Source: Dysosmobacter segnis (GTDB lineage: Bacteria > Bacillota > Clostridia > Oscillospirales > Oscillospiraceae). From it: a stretch of 64,000 nucleotides of DNA. The notes below the pieces were generated by a model. The model had not been told where the DNA came from and did no database searches. It saw only the letters and a program-made list of their open reading frames with translations. Positions 56,423 to 63,871 of the stretch are shown in pieces. Location of the stretch: NCBI RefSeq assembly GCF_014297285.1, contig NZ_JACOQI010000008.1, positions 97,263-161,262 on the forward strand, written 5' to 3'. The position numbers and the translations under genes are program-made. Within the stretch, counting starts at the first letter, position 1. Each line of letters opens with the position of its first letter.

Positions 56423-57688
56423 GTGGCGTCAAACCAAAAAATAATTTATGTCTATGAGAGCTTCAAATTTACAACGCCAAACTTCCTGGGAACGCTCTTC
56501 GTGGAGAATGTCCGCGGCCGTGAAAGCTATTCCTTCGAGTATGATGCTGACTGGTTAAAAAGCAGCGCAAACTATATGTATCTCGACCCGGATCTTCAAC
56601 TGTATGCCGGGCGACAGTATCCCACCGGTGCAAAAAATGTGTTCGGTCTTTTCGCTGACTCTTCCCCCGACCGTTGGGGTCGTCTGCTGATGACGCGCAG
56701 AGAAAGAATACTGGCGGAACAGGAAGGCCGGAAGCCTCGAAAGCTATTAGACAGTGACTTCCTGATGGGCGTCTACGACGAGACTCGGATGGGAGCGATC
56801 CGCTTCAAGCTGGACAAAGACGGGCCGTTCCTTTCGGATGATTCGGAAACCCCGACTCCTCCCTGGACCAGTCTGCGAACGCTGGAGGAAGCCTCCCGCC
56901 AATTCGAAAACGACGAGTCCGGTCTTGAGCAGAAATGGATCAATCAGCTCATTAAGCCCGGTTCCTCGCTGGGCGGCGCTCGTCCGAAGGCCACCGTTCT
57001 GGATACAAAGGGGAATCTATGGATCGCCAAGTTCCCGTCCAAGCACGACGATATCAATGTGGGCGCATGGGAAAAGGTCACCCATGACCTTGCAAGACTT
57101 TGTGGCTTGGATGTTCCTGAGTCCATGTTGATCGACTTCTCTAAGTACGGAAGCACCTTCCTTGTACGCAGGTTTGACCGGAATGGTGCTGCACGGATCC
57201 ATTTCGCGTCCGCCATGACAATGCTTGGAAAAACGGATGGAGCATCGGCAGCGGACGGCTCCAGTTATCTTGAACTGGTGTCCTTTATCAAGGCCAACGG
57301 CGCTGCTCCCAAGAGAGATTTGACAGAGCTATGGAAGCGGATCGTGTTCAATATGGCTGTTTCCAATACGGATGACCACATGAGGAATCATGGCTTTATC
57401 CTCAAGGCGGATGGCTGGCATCTCTCACCCTTGTACGATGTAAACCCCGTCCCGGAGGGTGACGAGCTGTCCCTCTGCGTAAACGAGGACGATGCGACGA
57501 TCTCCCTCGACCTTGCGCTGGAGATCGCACCGTATTGTGAGATCAGCACCAAGGACGCAGCTGCTATGGCGGCGGATGTCCTGAAAACCGTCCGAGAAAA
57601 CTGGAACCGCCTTGCAACAGAATGTGGATTGAGCCGGAGCGCACAGGAATATATGAGACCGGCCTTCTCGCTGGCTCTTGAAGAATAG
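56423..57688 (+). CDS. HipA-like Ser/Thr kinase toxin
   Basis: 421 aa. HipA features in order: N-terminal HipA domain (FGLFADSSPDRWGRLLMTRR), gly-rich loop SSLGGARPKATVLD, catalytic region NMAVSNTDDHMRNHGFIL and metal-binding LSPLYDVNPVPEGDEL. In E. coli HipA phosphorylates glutamyl-tRNA synthetase and causes persistence. The GTG at 56423 is 9 bases after GGAGG; a TTG at 56417 is too near. It appears intact. Confidence 0.9.
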   Translation: MASNQKIIYVYESFKFTTPNFLGTLFVENVRGRESYSFEYDADWLKSSANYMYLDPDLQLYAGRQYPTGAKNVFGLFADSSPDRWGRLLMTRRERILAEQEGRKPRKLLDSDFLMGVYDETRMGAIRFKLDKDGPFLSDDSETPTPPWTSLRTLEEASRQFENDESGLEQKWINQLIKPGSSLGGARPKATVLDTKGNLWIAKFPSKHDDINVGAWEKVTHDLARLCGLDVPESMLIDFSKYGSTFLVRRFDRNGAARIHFASAMTMLGKTDGASAADGSSYLELVSFIKANGAAPKRDLTELWKRIVFNMAVSNTDDHMRNHGFILKADGWHLSPLYDVNPVPEGDELSLCVNEDDATISLDLALEIAPYCEISTKDAAAMAADVLKTVRENWNRLATECGLSRSAQEYMRPAFSLALEE

Positions 57689-57710
57689 AAGAAGAGGGGG
57701 AATATAAGGC

Positions 57711-57885
57711 TGTATCTATTTTGGTCACTCTTAAAAATCCCTCGACTTTTCTCTACCACGGGAAATTGTAAGCAAAAAATATGGCTGAAACAGCGCAAAG
57801 CCGCTTTAGCTCTCGATTTTTCCTATTTTCAGCATGTATCTAAATTGGTCACGCATCACATGATGTGCGACCAAAATAGATACGC
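57711..57885. repeat. Three-copy 18-base repeat with hairpin
   Basis: TGTATCTATTTTGGTCAC (57711-57728) recurs as TGTATCTAAATTGGTCAC (57835-57852) and in inverted form as GCGACCAAAATAGATACGC (57867-57885). The last two form a hairpin. Perhaps a miniature mobile element or the ends of a lost one. Confidence 0.55.
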
Positions 57886-57894
57886 ACCGAGGAA

Positions 57895-57928
57895 ACCTTA
57901 GAACCGCAACGGTTCTAAGGTTTTTTCG
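57895..57928 (+). terminator. Terminator of hipBA
   Basis: CCTTAGAACC and GGTTCTAAGG with a short loop, then TTTTTT. Confidence 0.88.
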
Positions 57929-58014
57929 TACCCAAATTTGAGGTTGGGATAAAAAGATACCGAAGTGAATATTGAGGGGTTAGACAGGATTTGAACCGAA
58001 GCCCCCGCCATTTT

Positions 58015-58060
58015 GGGCCGATTTTTCGAAGAACATTCGAGAAGTCGGCCCATTTTTTCG
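58015..58060. terminator. Second hairpin with T-run
   Basis: GGGCCGATTTTTCGAA and TTCGAGAAGTCGGCCC pair with two mismatches (both G-T type) and are followed by ATTTTTTC. Confidence 0.6.
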
Positions 58061-58077
58061 CCCTAAATTATGAATTT

Positions 58078-58124
58078 TTTGTTAATAAAGTGGACACGCA
58101 TACAAAATGATACTGTCCACTTTA
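58078..58124 (+). promoter_or_regulatory. Promoter and palindrome upstream of the methyltransferase
   Basis: AAAGTGGACA and TGTCCACTTT (10 bases, perfect, 17 apart, 58087-58124). A weak promoter TTGTTA-16-TACAAA lies across its left arm. It is probably an operator for an unidentified repressor. Confidence 0.45.
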
Positions 58125-58149
58125 GATAAATCAAGAAAAGGAGGAGCCT

Positions 58150-58200
58150 ATGAACAGATACCTAGTTTGGTATTGGGCCAGAGATGGACCCCACAACTGA
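58150..58200 (+). CDS. Possible 16-aa leader peptide
   Basis: ATG at 58150, 8 bases after GGAGG, encodes MNRYLVWYWARDGPHN and stops. It contains two Trp, two Tyr and three Arg/Lys-type residues. It is followed within 20 bases by a strong hairpin and then the methyltransferase gene. It may be a true leader for attenuation or only an accidental short frame. Confidence 0.35.
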   Translation: MNRYLVWYWARDGPHN

Positions 58201-58217
58201 ATAGCAGAAATATGATG

Positions 58218-58274
58218 AAGGTCGTTTTGTGTGTATGGATTGAGCCATACATAGAAAACGACCTTTCTTTTTGC
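58218..58274 (+). promoter_or_regulatory. Attenuator-like hairpin
   Basis: AAGGTCGTTTT...TGTATGG pairs with CCATACA...AAAACGACCTT around a short loop, then CTTTTT. It ends about 45 bases ahead of the methyltransferase start, so transcripts starting upstream would meet a terminator before the gene. Confidence 0.65.
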
Positions 58275-58319
58275 GTCTGGCCTGTCCATACACCTACGAC
58301 CTCGAAGGAGGTCTTAACT

Positions 58320-59255
58320 TTGTCGGCATCAACCAGTCCCCTGCCCTACACAGGAAATAAAAGTTGCATCGTCAATACCATTTTGTCAGTGATGCCGAAG
58401 CACACAGTCTACATTGATCCTTGCATGGGCAGCGCCGAGGTATTCTTCCGTAAGCCAAGAGCAGAGAAAGAAATCCTCAACGACTACAATGGCGATCTCG
58501 TGAACCTGTTCCGTGTGATCCAGAATAACGAGAAGCTGGCTTATCTGTTAGGCCGGTTGTACCTCTCCATTAACGGTGAACTTGCGTTCAAGCAAAACAA
58601 GGATAGGCTCAAGGGCGTCCCCAACATCCTTGACGATGTCATTGAGACATCCCAAATCTTCTATGACGCCAGCTGGGAAGACATCCAGAATGCGGCTGCC
58701 TTCCTCGAGAATCAGGTCTACAGCTTTTCCTCCACCGGCCAAACCTTCGGAATCGCCAGGAGGGATATGTCGCAAAGACTGCCTCGTTTGATGAGCGCCT
58801 ACAACCGCATTCGAGATGCAATCATTCTGCATCGTGACTACAAGGATGTAATTACCTACGCAGCTTGCCCAGGGAGCTTCATTCTGCTTGACCCGCCCTA
58901 CAAAGTGACCGAGGACATGTACTCGAAAGCCAACTTCGACATAGAGCAGCATGACATCCTCTTCAGCTTTATGAGCGAGGTCAATCAACAGCACCATGGG
59001 GAAGTGAAGTTCCTCATCACCTATAACAACGACCCATACATCCGTGGACTTGCTGAAAAGCATGGGTTTGACACCTTTGTCCAAACTCGACTTCACTCTA
59101 TGAAGCAGAGCAAGGAGGCTGGTGCGCTGTATGAAGAACTGCTGATCGCAAACTGCGACCTGGAAAAGCAAGCCGCAGCCAACCACCTGTATCTGGACGA
59201 ACAGAAGAGTCAGATGACCCTGTTCGACTTCAAAACAAACTATACGGAGGACTAA
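58320..59255 (+). CDS. D12-class DNA N6-adenine methyltransferase
   Basis: 311 aa. Motifs: PLPYTGNKS at the N-terminus, SAM-binding YIDPCMGSAEVFF and catalytic FILLDPPYKVTED (DPPY). The family methylates adenine in short duplex sites. I propose the TTG at 58320, 8 bases after AAGGAGG; the open frame up to 58107 crosses the hairpin and has no family sequence. No restriction enzyme gene is adjacent, so it is an orphan or regulatory type. Head of a five-gene cluster (58320-60788). Confidence 0.82.
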   Translation: MSASTSPLPYTGNKSCIVNTILSVMPKHTVYIDPCMGSAEVFFRKPRAEKEILNDYNGDLVNLFRVIQNNEKLAYLLGRLYLSINGELAFKQNKDRLKGVPNILDDVIETSQIFYDASWEDIQNAAAFLENQVYSFSSTGQTFGIARRDMSQRLPRLMSAYNRIRDAIILHRDYKDVITYAACPGSFILLDPPYKVTEDMYSKANFDIEQHDILFSFMSEVNQQHHGEVKFLITYNNDPYIRGLAEKHGFDTFVQTRLHSMKQSKEAGALYEELLIANCDLEKQAAANHLYLDEQKSQMTLFDFKTNYTED

Positions 59256-59259
59256 AACC

Positions 59260-59484
59260 ATGTTTGAGTTTACCCTGAAGATCGATTCCGCCGTCGCCGA
59301 GCTTCTCGGCTTGGATGGGGACTCGATCATTGAAGCCTTTTACGACCCCGACGAGGATGAAATCGTGATCCGAGTCCTCGACGAGGACGAACTCGACGGT
59401 GAGTTCAATGCCCCCCCCTGCAATGGCTGTCCGCTGTTCTGCCAGGAACACGGAATCTGCCTTGCCAAAACTATTTTGGAGTGA
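59260..59484 (+). CDS. Small Cys-containing AbrB-like protein
   Basis: 74 aa. GGAGG precedes the ATG, 4 bases after the methyltransferase stop. It has an acidic middle (FYDPDEDEIVIRVLDEDELD) and four cysteines in PPCNGCPLFCQEHGICLAK, which could bind metal. The N-terminal half suggests a swapped-hairpin fold, like the next gene. Function unknown. Confidence 0.6.
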   Translation: MFEFTLKIDSAVAELLGLDGDSIIEAFYDPDEDEIVIRVLDEDELDGEFNAPPCNGCPLFCQEHGICLAKTILE

Positions 59485-59493
59485 GGACCATTT

Positions 59494-59784
59494 ATGGCTA
59501 AGATTTATCGCATTCTCGGCAAGCGCGGCAACACTACGATTCCTTATGCACTTCGTGTATTTCTGGGCTTCCGCCCCAATGATCTCCTCAGCTTTCGAGC
59601 CGAGAGTGATGAGGTCATCATCCGCAGAGAGAAGATCTGCGACGATTGCTGCACCAGCGAGCATCAGGCAGATGCGCCCACCTCTTCTGAGGCACTGCGC
59701 AGTTTCCTTTCCTCTCTGCCTGCCAATGTTCAGAAGGAGGCCCTCATCTATTTGAGTCTCGGGATCGCCCAGTCCAAAACCTAA
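59494..59784 (+). CDS. AbrB/SpoVT-type small DNA-binding protein
   Basis: 96 aa. KIYRILGKRGNTTIPYALRV then FLGFRPNDLLSFRAESDEVI matches the AbrB swapped-hairpin pattern of transition regulators and antitoxins; CDDCC follows. It may regulate the cluster. It lies 9 bases after the preceding gene and 19 before the next. Confidence 0.65.
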   Translation: MAKIYRILGKRGNTTIPYALRVFLGFRPNDLLSFRAESDEVIIRREKICDDCCTSEHQADAPTSSEALRSFLSSLPANVQKEALIYLSLGIAQSKT

Positions 59785-59803
59785 GAAAAGTGAGGACAAA
59801 AGC

Positions 59804-60256
59804 ATGAATCAGTTTCCGTATCTTTACCCGCATTCGCTATCTGAAGCAGAGCGGCTGAACGAGGAAGAACTGTGGCAGGATAACAGAGATGCAGAAGTAA
59901 GCCACACACAGCTCACAGAGATGTTCAGACATTCCGACCCCGCAGCTCTGATGGACGAAGCGGAACAAGCCCAGCTTGCAGAACTGGATGATACGGTCAC
60001 AGTATACCGCGGCGTGACTACCATCAACAGCGACAACCTTCTGGCTTTGTCGTGGACATTGGACTATGAGACTGCCGACTGGTTTGCCCGTCGCTTTGAT
60101 GAGGACGGCACAGTGTATAAAGCGCAGATCGATAAAGAACATATCTTTGCACTGTTTAATGGCCGTGATGAATCGGAGGTCGTGCTGGACCCCAAGTACT
60201 TGAAGGATATAACCCAGGCTCAAGAGCCTACCCAGGGCCAGGAACTATCAATGTAA
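59804..60256 (+). CDS. Possible ADP-ribosyltransferase
   Basis: 150 aa. Segments resemble an R-S-E transferase: TVYRGVTTI (Arg69), ALSWTLDYETADWFARRF (Ser83) and GRDESEVVLDP (Glu123-x-Glu125). GTVYKAQIDKEHIFALFNG would be the intervening strand. R to S spacing (14) is shorter than in well-known toxins, so this is tentative. No signal peptide. If correct it would modify an intracellular target, possibly as an anti-phage factor or a toxin controlled by the AbrB-like genes. Confidence 0.45.
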   Translation: MNQFPYLYPHSLSEAERLNEEELWQDNRDAEVSHTQLTEMFRHSDPAALMDEAEQAQLAELDDTVTVYRGVTTINSDNLLALSWTLDYETADWFARRFDEDGTVYKAQIDKEHIFALFNGRDESEVVLDPKYLKDITQAQEPTQGQELSM

Positions 60257-60266
60257 AGGAGAACCT

Positions 60267-60788
60267 ATGGGAACAAGAAGCTACATAGCCTTGCAGATCG
60301 AAGAGGACGAGTATCTCATGATATTCTGCCACTACAATGGCTATCCCGACGATAACGGTGCAATACTGGCTGAACACTACGACAAGCAAGAAAAGGTAGA
60401 ATCCCTTATACAACTGGGCGACCTCTACTTCCTACGGTCGAAGCTTGAGCCCAACCCAGATCTGCCTCACAATCACAGCACCCCACAGCCCAATGTGACG
60501 ATTGCTTATAACCGTGATGAGGGCTGGTCCGACTGCGAAGCCGTGCATAAGACTTTGGACGAGCTTAATGATCCAGGCGAAATCGGCATTGAGTTCACCT
60601 ACATATTCACTTTTGAAGGCAGGTGGATATATTTCCCGACCGGTGAGGCTGAACTCGGTTTTCGAGATGTCAAGGAGGACTTGGACAACGATACCGTTCA
60701 GTATGGCTCATTTTTCACCGAGCATGAAAACAATATGGACTGGCCAGATAATGGTGACTTCGCCCTCGACACGGATCTACGCCTGTGA
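60267..60788 (+). CDS. Unknown protein, phage/plasmid type
   Basis: 173 aa, AAGGAG before the ATG, 10 bases after the preceding gene. It begins MGTRSYIALQIEEDEYLMIF and contains CHYNGYPDDNGAILAEHYDK, a pattern seen in uncharacterised phage and conjugative-element proteins. Acidic overall, no membrane segment. Last gene of the methyltransferase cluster. Confidence 0.6.
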   Translation: MGTRSYIALQIEEDEYLMIFCHYNGYPDDNGAILAEHYDKQEKVESLIQLGDLYFLRSKLEPNPDLPHNHSTPQPNVTIAYNRDEGWSDCEAVHKTLDELNDPGEIGIEFTYIFTFEGRWIYFPTGEAELGFRDVKEDLDNDTVQYGSFFTEHENNMDWPDNGDFALDTDLRL

Positions 60789-60814
60789 TCGACCTATGAT
60801 GATGTGCGGTAGAG

Positions 60815-60861
60815 TTAATTGCACCATTTCGGCATAAATTCCTGACCTTAATTGCACCATT
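60815..60861. repeat. 14-base direct repeat
   Basis: TTAATTGCACCATT occurs at 60815-60828 and 60848-60861, 33 bases apart, between the methyltransferase cluster and the AbiE toxin. Confidence 0.55.
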
Positions 60862-60867
60862 GCAGAC

Positions 60868-60902
60868 GAAAAGCCAAGGCCGTGGTTGGCCTTGGCTTTT
60901 AA
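60868..60902. terminator. Bidirectional terminator
   Basis: AAAAGCCAAGGCC and GGCCTTGGCTTTT around a short loop; it serves both converging operons. Confidence 0.85.
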
Positions 60903-60909
60903 CTGCGCT

Positions 60910-61950
60910 TTATTCGTTTAACAGCCTGTCCGCTTTCACGGCGCAGGCATAGCCGGCCGGAGCGACCTTCCGCAGACTCTTCAAGGCTTTCAGTTCATCT
61001 GAGATGAAGCCTGCTCCCAAGTAAGCGGCGGAGTCAATGTCCTTTTCAAAAGGAACATTTTTGAGCAGACAGGCGACCAGGTACATAACGACCGGAACCC
61101 GCTTGGACGCCTCTTCTGCGGAGAAGTTCTCTACGTAGATATGGCTGCGCACATCACGGAGGCCTTGCAGATAAGAGACATAATCCTCTTTGCTGACCTT
61201 GCCGCGGGAGGCAATACTCACCGCAGCGTTGTATGTATCTCTGAGCGCATCCCCGGGGCCGATGTCAAGACCACGATATGCGATCTCGTCCTGCACGAGG
61301 CTGTAGTAGGTTTCCCGCACCTCGGTAAAATCCTCTGCCACTTCGATCAGAGTCATCACATCGTAAAGCTGCTTGATGATCTCCATATCCTTGTTGCTGT
61401 TCAAGAGAATGCCGGTGGTGTGCGGTGCAAACGCTGTCAGCTTGTCACCCAGGATAGATTCCACGCTGGGGATCTGCACCGTCAGATCCTCTCCATCAGT
61501 GAGAATCAGCTCGTTTTTGATGGGTTTGGCGATGAGCCGCTTGTACTTCGCATCCTCGAACAGCACATCCAAAAGGATATAGATGCTACGCTCCATGACC
61601 GGCGACTCGTAGACGAACTTGAAGTGCCGCTTCTCTATGTTGTTTTTGCCCTTTCTGACCTGTTCCTCAACACTCACAAAGGGGAATATCTTGCCGGCCT
61701 CCTCGATAAAAGTATTCAGGTCGGTACCCGGCGCAACGATGATGTCGATGTCGGTGGACAAACGCATGGGACGCTCCAACAGCAGCATCAGACAGGTGCC
61801 GCCCTTAAAGATGAACGGCATGCCGACTCTCGTGATGGCCTCCAACAGGCCAAAGGCGTACACGGAACGCTCCAGAAGCAAAGGGTCCCGATGGCTGGCA
61901 CTTTGCAGATCGCGAATGTGCTCTTCGGTAAAATTCTCTTTCTTCAACAT
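60910..61950 (-). CDS. AbiEii-type nucleotidyltransferase toxin (second system)
   Basis: 346 aa. FIFKGGTCLMLLLERPMRLS then TDIDIIVAP carries the GGT and DxD motifs of AbiEii/AbiGii toxins; LGDKLTAFAPHTTGIL is the downstream Lys block. It lies 4 bases after its antitoxin gene on the same strand. It differs enough from the 52472 toxin to be a separate subfamily, so the two systems did not arise by recent duplication. Confidence 0.84.
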   Translation of the reverse strand: MLKKENFTEEHIRDLQSASHRDPLLLERSVYAFGLLEAITRVGMPFIFKGGTCLMLLLERPMRLSTDIDIIVAPGTDLNTFIEEAGKIFPFVSVEEQVRKGKNNIEKRHFKFVYESPVMERSIYILLDVLFEDAKYKRLIAKPIKNELILTDGEDLTVQIPSVESILGDKLTAFAPHTTGILLNSNKDMEIIKQLYDVMTLIEVAEDFTEVRETYYSLVQDEIAYRGLDIGPGDALRDTYNAAVSIASRGKVSKEDYVSYLQGLRDVRSHIYVENFSAEEASKRVPVVMYLVACLLKNVPFEKDIDSAAYLGAGFISDELKALKSLRKVAPAGYACAVKADRLLNE

Positions 61951-61954
61951 GGCC

Positions 61955-62674
61955 TTACTCCGTTCTTAACAGTGATTTGTCTATCTGCTCAAGCACCTTG
62001 GCCTTAGCGTTCCTTCTCCGCGCATAGCGGAAGAGTTGGCTTTCATCAATATAGAAATCTTTGAAAGCCTGCGTGAAAATTGTCTTGTATTCGCCCTGGT
62101 TCACACAGGAGCGAAGCAGTTTATCCGAAACAATGTCTACGAGCATCTTTTCCAAGTCAGTATGCCAGAACTCGTCGGTGCCTTTTGGTGCCTCCGTGAT
62201 CAGTTTCTTGATAACGAGCATATCGTCCGCCCAATACTGGTGGTACATATCCGCATTGGGATTGAGCAGGATGTGTCCGGCATACTCTTCTTTCAGAGTG
62301 TCAAAGACATACTCTCCGAGGTCGCCTTCTACAAAGATGAACACGGCATTATGTGCAATCTGGTGATTCACAAACTCGTTGAGCTGGACAAGTTCAAAAA
62401 TGCGGAAGTCCAGTTCCGGATAGGTCTCTCGGATCTTACCGGCGACCGAAGTTGCAAGGTCAGAATACTCGTGGGTGTACTTTCTCGAGGTCTTATCATT
62501 CACGCAATAATTGTTCCTTCCAACTCGGGCAATGGAACCGCTGTCCAAGAGCTTTTGCAGAACAAAGCGACAGGAAGACTCTGTGGCGTCCTTATTCTTT
62601 GCCCTGTAGACAAGGGCAAAATCGTCCCGCGTAAAATTGCCTGCGTTTGAAAGCGCAGTTAAAAACTCTGCCAT
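61955..62674 (-). CDS. AbiEi-type antitoxin (DUF6577-like)
   Basis: 239 aa. The N-terminal winged helix (SCRFVLQKLLDSGSIARVGR) is followed by a domain seen in AbiEi-like antitoxins (YPELDFRIFELVQLNEFVNH). The promoter is flanked by two 44/45-base inverted repeats, matching the cooperative two-site autorepression known for AbiEi. Pairs with the toxin at 60910. Confidence 0.78.
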   Translation of the reverse strand: MAEFLTALSNAGNFTRDDFALVYRAKNKDATESSCRFVLQKLLDSGSIARVGRNNYCVNDKTSRKYTHEYSDLATSVAGKIRETYPELDFRIFELVQLNEFVNHQIAHNAVFIFVEGDLGEYVFDTLKEEYAGHILLNPNADMYHQYWADDMLVIKKLITEAPKGTDEFWHTDLEKMLVDIVSDKLLRSCVNQGEYKTIFTQAFKDFYIDESQLFRYARRRNAKAKVLEQIDKSLLRTE

Positions 62675-62697
62675 GATGTAGCACTCCTTTCAGCGAG

Positions 62698-62742
62698 AAC
62701 TGCAAATCGGCAAAAAGAATCCGAATTTGCCGTATTGCAGTT
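62698..62742. promoter_or_regulatory. AbiEi operator 1
   Basis: AACTGCAAATCGGCAAA and TTTGCCGTATTGCAGTT, 17-base arms with two mismatches, 11 bases apart, just downstream of the -10. Confidence 0.8.
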
Positions 62743-62744
62743 AT

Positions 62745-62773
62745 ATCATACTCATCAGCGCCTAAGTTGTCAA
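62745..62773 (-). promoter_or_regulatory. Promoter of the second AbiE system
   Basis: Minus strand: consensus -35 TTGACA (62773-62768), 17 bases, -10 TATGAT (62750-62745). Confidence 0.82.
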
Positions 62774-62815
62774 CTGCAAATCGGCAAAAAATAAGAAATT
62801 TGCCGTTTTGCAGTA
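62772..62815. promoter_or_regulatory. AbiEi operator 2
   Basis: AACTGCAAATCGGCAAA and TTTGCCGTTTTGCAGTA, 17-base arms with two mismatches, 10 apart; its left arm begins on the last two bases of the -35. Left arm identical to that of operator 1. Confidence 0.8.
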
Positions 62816-62953
62816 TTCGCTTATGTTTAGTATATGCCAAATGATAGAGGTTGATACTGAGCCAAAAGGTTGTCCTGGCTTTATGTGGCAAGGGCGGGTA
62901 TAGTGTTCACTTACCAACCGCCCAATGAAACAACAAAGAAACGAGGAATGGAA

Positions 62954-63871
62954 ATGAAACAAATCACGAGAGAGTGGCTGGCGTTTCTGTGGGAGCAGTA
63001 TCCTGTCGGTAGCCGCATCAGACTCAACAGTATGGAAGACCCTTACGCACCCGTAGAACCTGGCACGATGGGAACGCTTCAGCGCATTGATGATGCTGGT
63101 CAGTTCTTAATGAAATGGGATAATGGACGAACCCTATCTCTGATTCCTGGCGAGGACAGCTTCAGTCTCATCCTGCCCGAGCCGACGATGATGAAGCTGT
63201 ACATGCCTTTGCACGCTGACCTCTACACTAAGGATGACTGGAGCGACACCAGCGAGGAGCCTGAAATGCTGACTGGCCGAGCGCTCATGGAATATGAGGA
63301 CTCCATCCTGATCGCTCTCATCAAAAACCGTATGTCGGAGGAAGCCGAGCGAGGCATCATGCGCTGGTATGGTCGAGAGGACAGTGTCGACCGCAAGGTT
63401 AAATCCGTCGTATTTACCGCAGAGGAGCGAGAAGGCCAACTCTGGGGCGTTGCCGAGTGCAAAGTGGTCGGTGAACTTACACCCGAAGAACTGGATACCC
63501 TAAAGGACTACATCTCTGGCCAGGCCTCGGACGGTTGGGGTGAAGGCTTTGAACAGCGGGAGATTCAGGTGGATGACGGAGAACTGTATGTCCATCTCTG
63601 GAATTTCGGTGACTGGAGTATTCAGACTGAAGAAGAGTGCTTCTCCCCAAAACTCGCCGAGGGTCTTCCCGATATGTGCTTCTCTACTTTGAAAAGCACC
63701 GGTGACCTCATCTGCATCAAACGAGGCGAGAGCGGCTACTACCCGTCCGACTGGAACACCGCAGACAAAGCCAGAAACGAGGACATGGCCGATGAACTCA
63801 ACGAGAAGCTGGGAGTAACTTCGGCACAGCGGCAGGCCATGGAGGTCGGCAGTATGGCTGGCTTATCTTAG
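62954..63871 (+). CDS. DUF4314-domain protein
   Basis: 305 aa. Residues about 16-65 (YPVGSRIRLNSMEDPYAPVE then PGTMGTLQRIDDAGQFLMKW) are a DUF4314 domain, an SH3-like fold common in integrative conjugative elements and of unknown function. The rest is acidic, with ALMEYEDSILIALIKNRMSE in the centre. I use ATG 62954, 8 bases after GAGGA; ATG 62948 is too near. It supports an ICE-derived origin for this end of the window. Confidence 0.72.
   Translation: MKQITREWLAFLWEQYPVGSRIRLNSMEDPYAPVEPGTMGTLQRIDDAGQFLMKWDNGRTLSLIPGEDSFSLILPEPTMMKLYMPLHADLYTKDDWSDTSEEPEMLTGRALMEYEDSILIALIKNRMSEEAERGIMRWYGREDSVDRKVKSVVFTAEEREGQLWGVAECKVVGELTPEELDTLKDYISGQASDGWGEGFEQREIQVDDGELYVHLWNFGDWSIQTEEECFSPKLAEGLPDMCFSTLKSTGDLICIKRGESGYYPSDWNTADKARNEDMADELNEKLGVTSAQRQAMEVGSMAGLS

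Noticed and set aside
57979..58010. A T-arm-like sequence on the minus strand (GGTTCAAATCC) with flanks like a tRNA 3' end
   Set aside because: The stem does not pair beyond two bases and no 5' half is found; at best a worn tRNA scrap, so not listed as a gene.
58107..58319. Upstream in-frame extension of the D12 methyltransferase
   Set aside because: It runs through the promoter palindrome and the hairpin, has no family sequence, and a TTG with a well-placed AAGGAGG explains the start.
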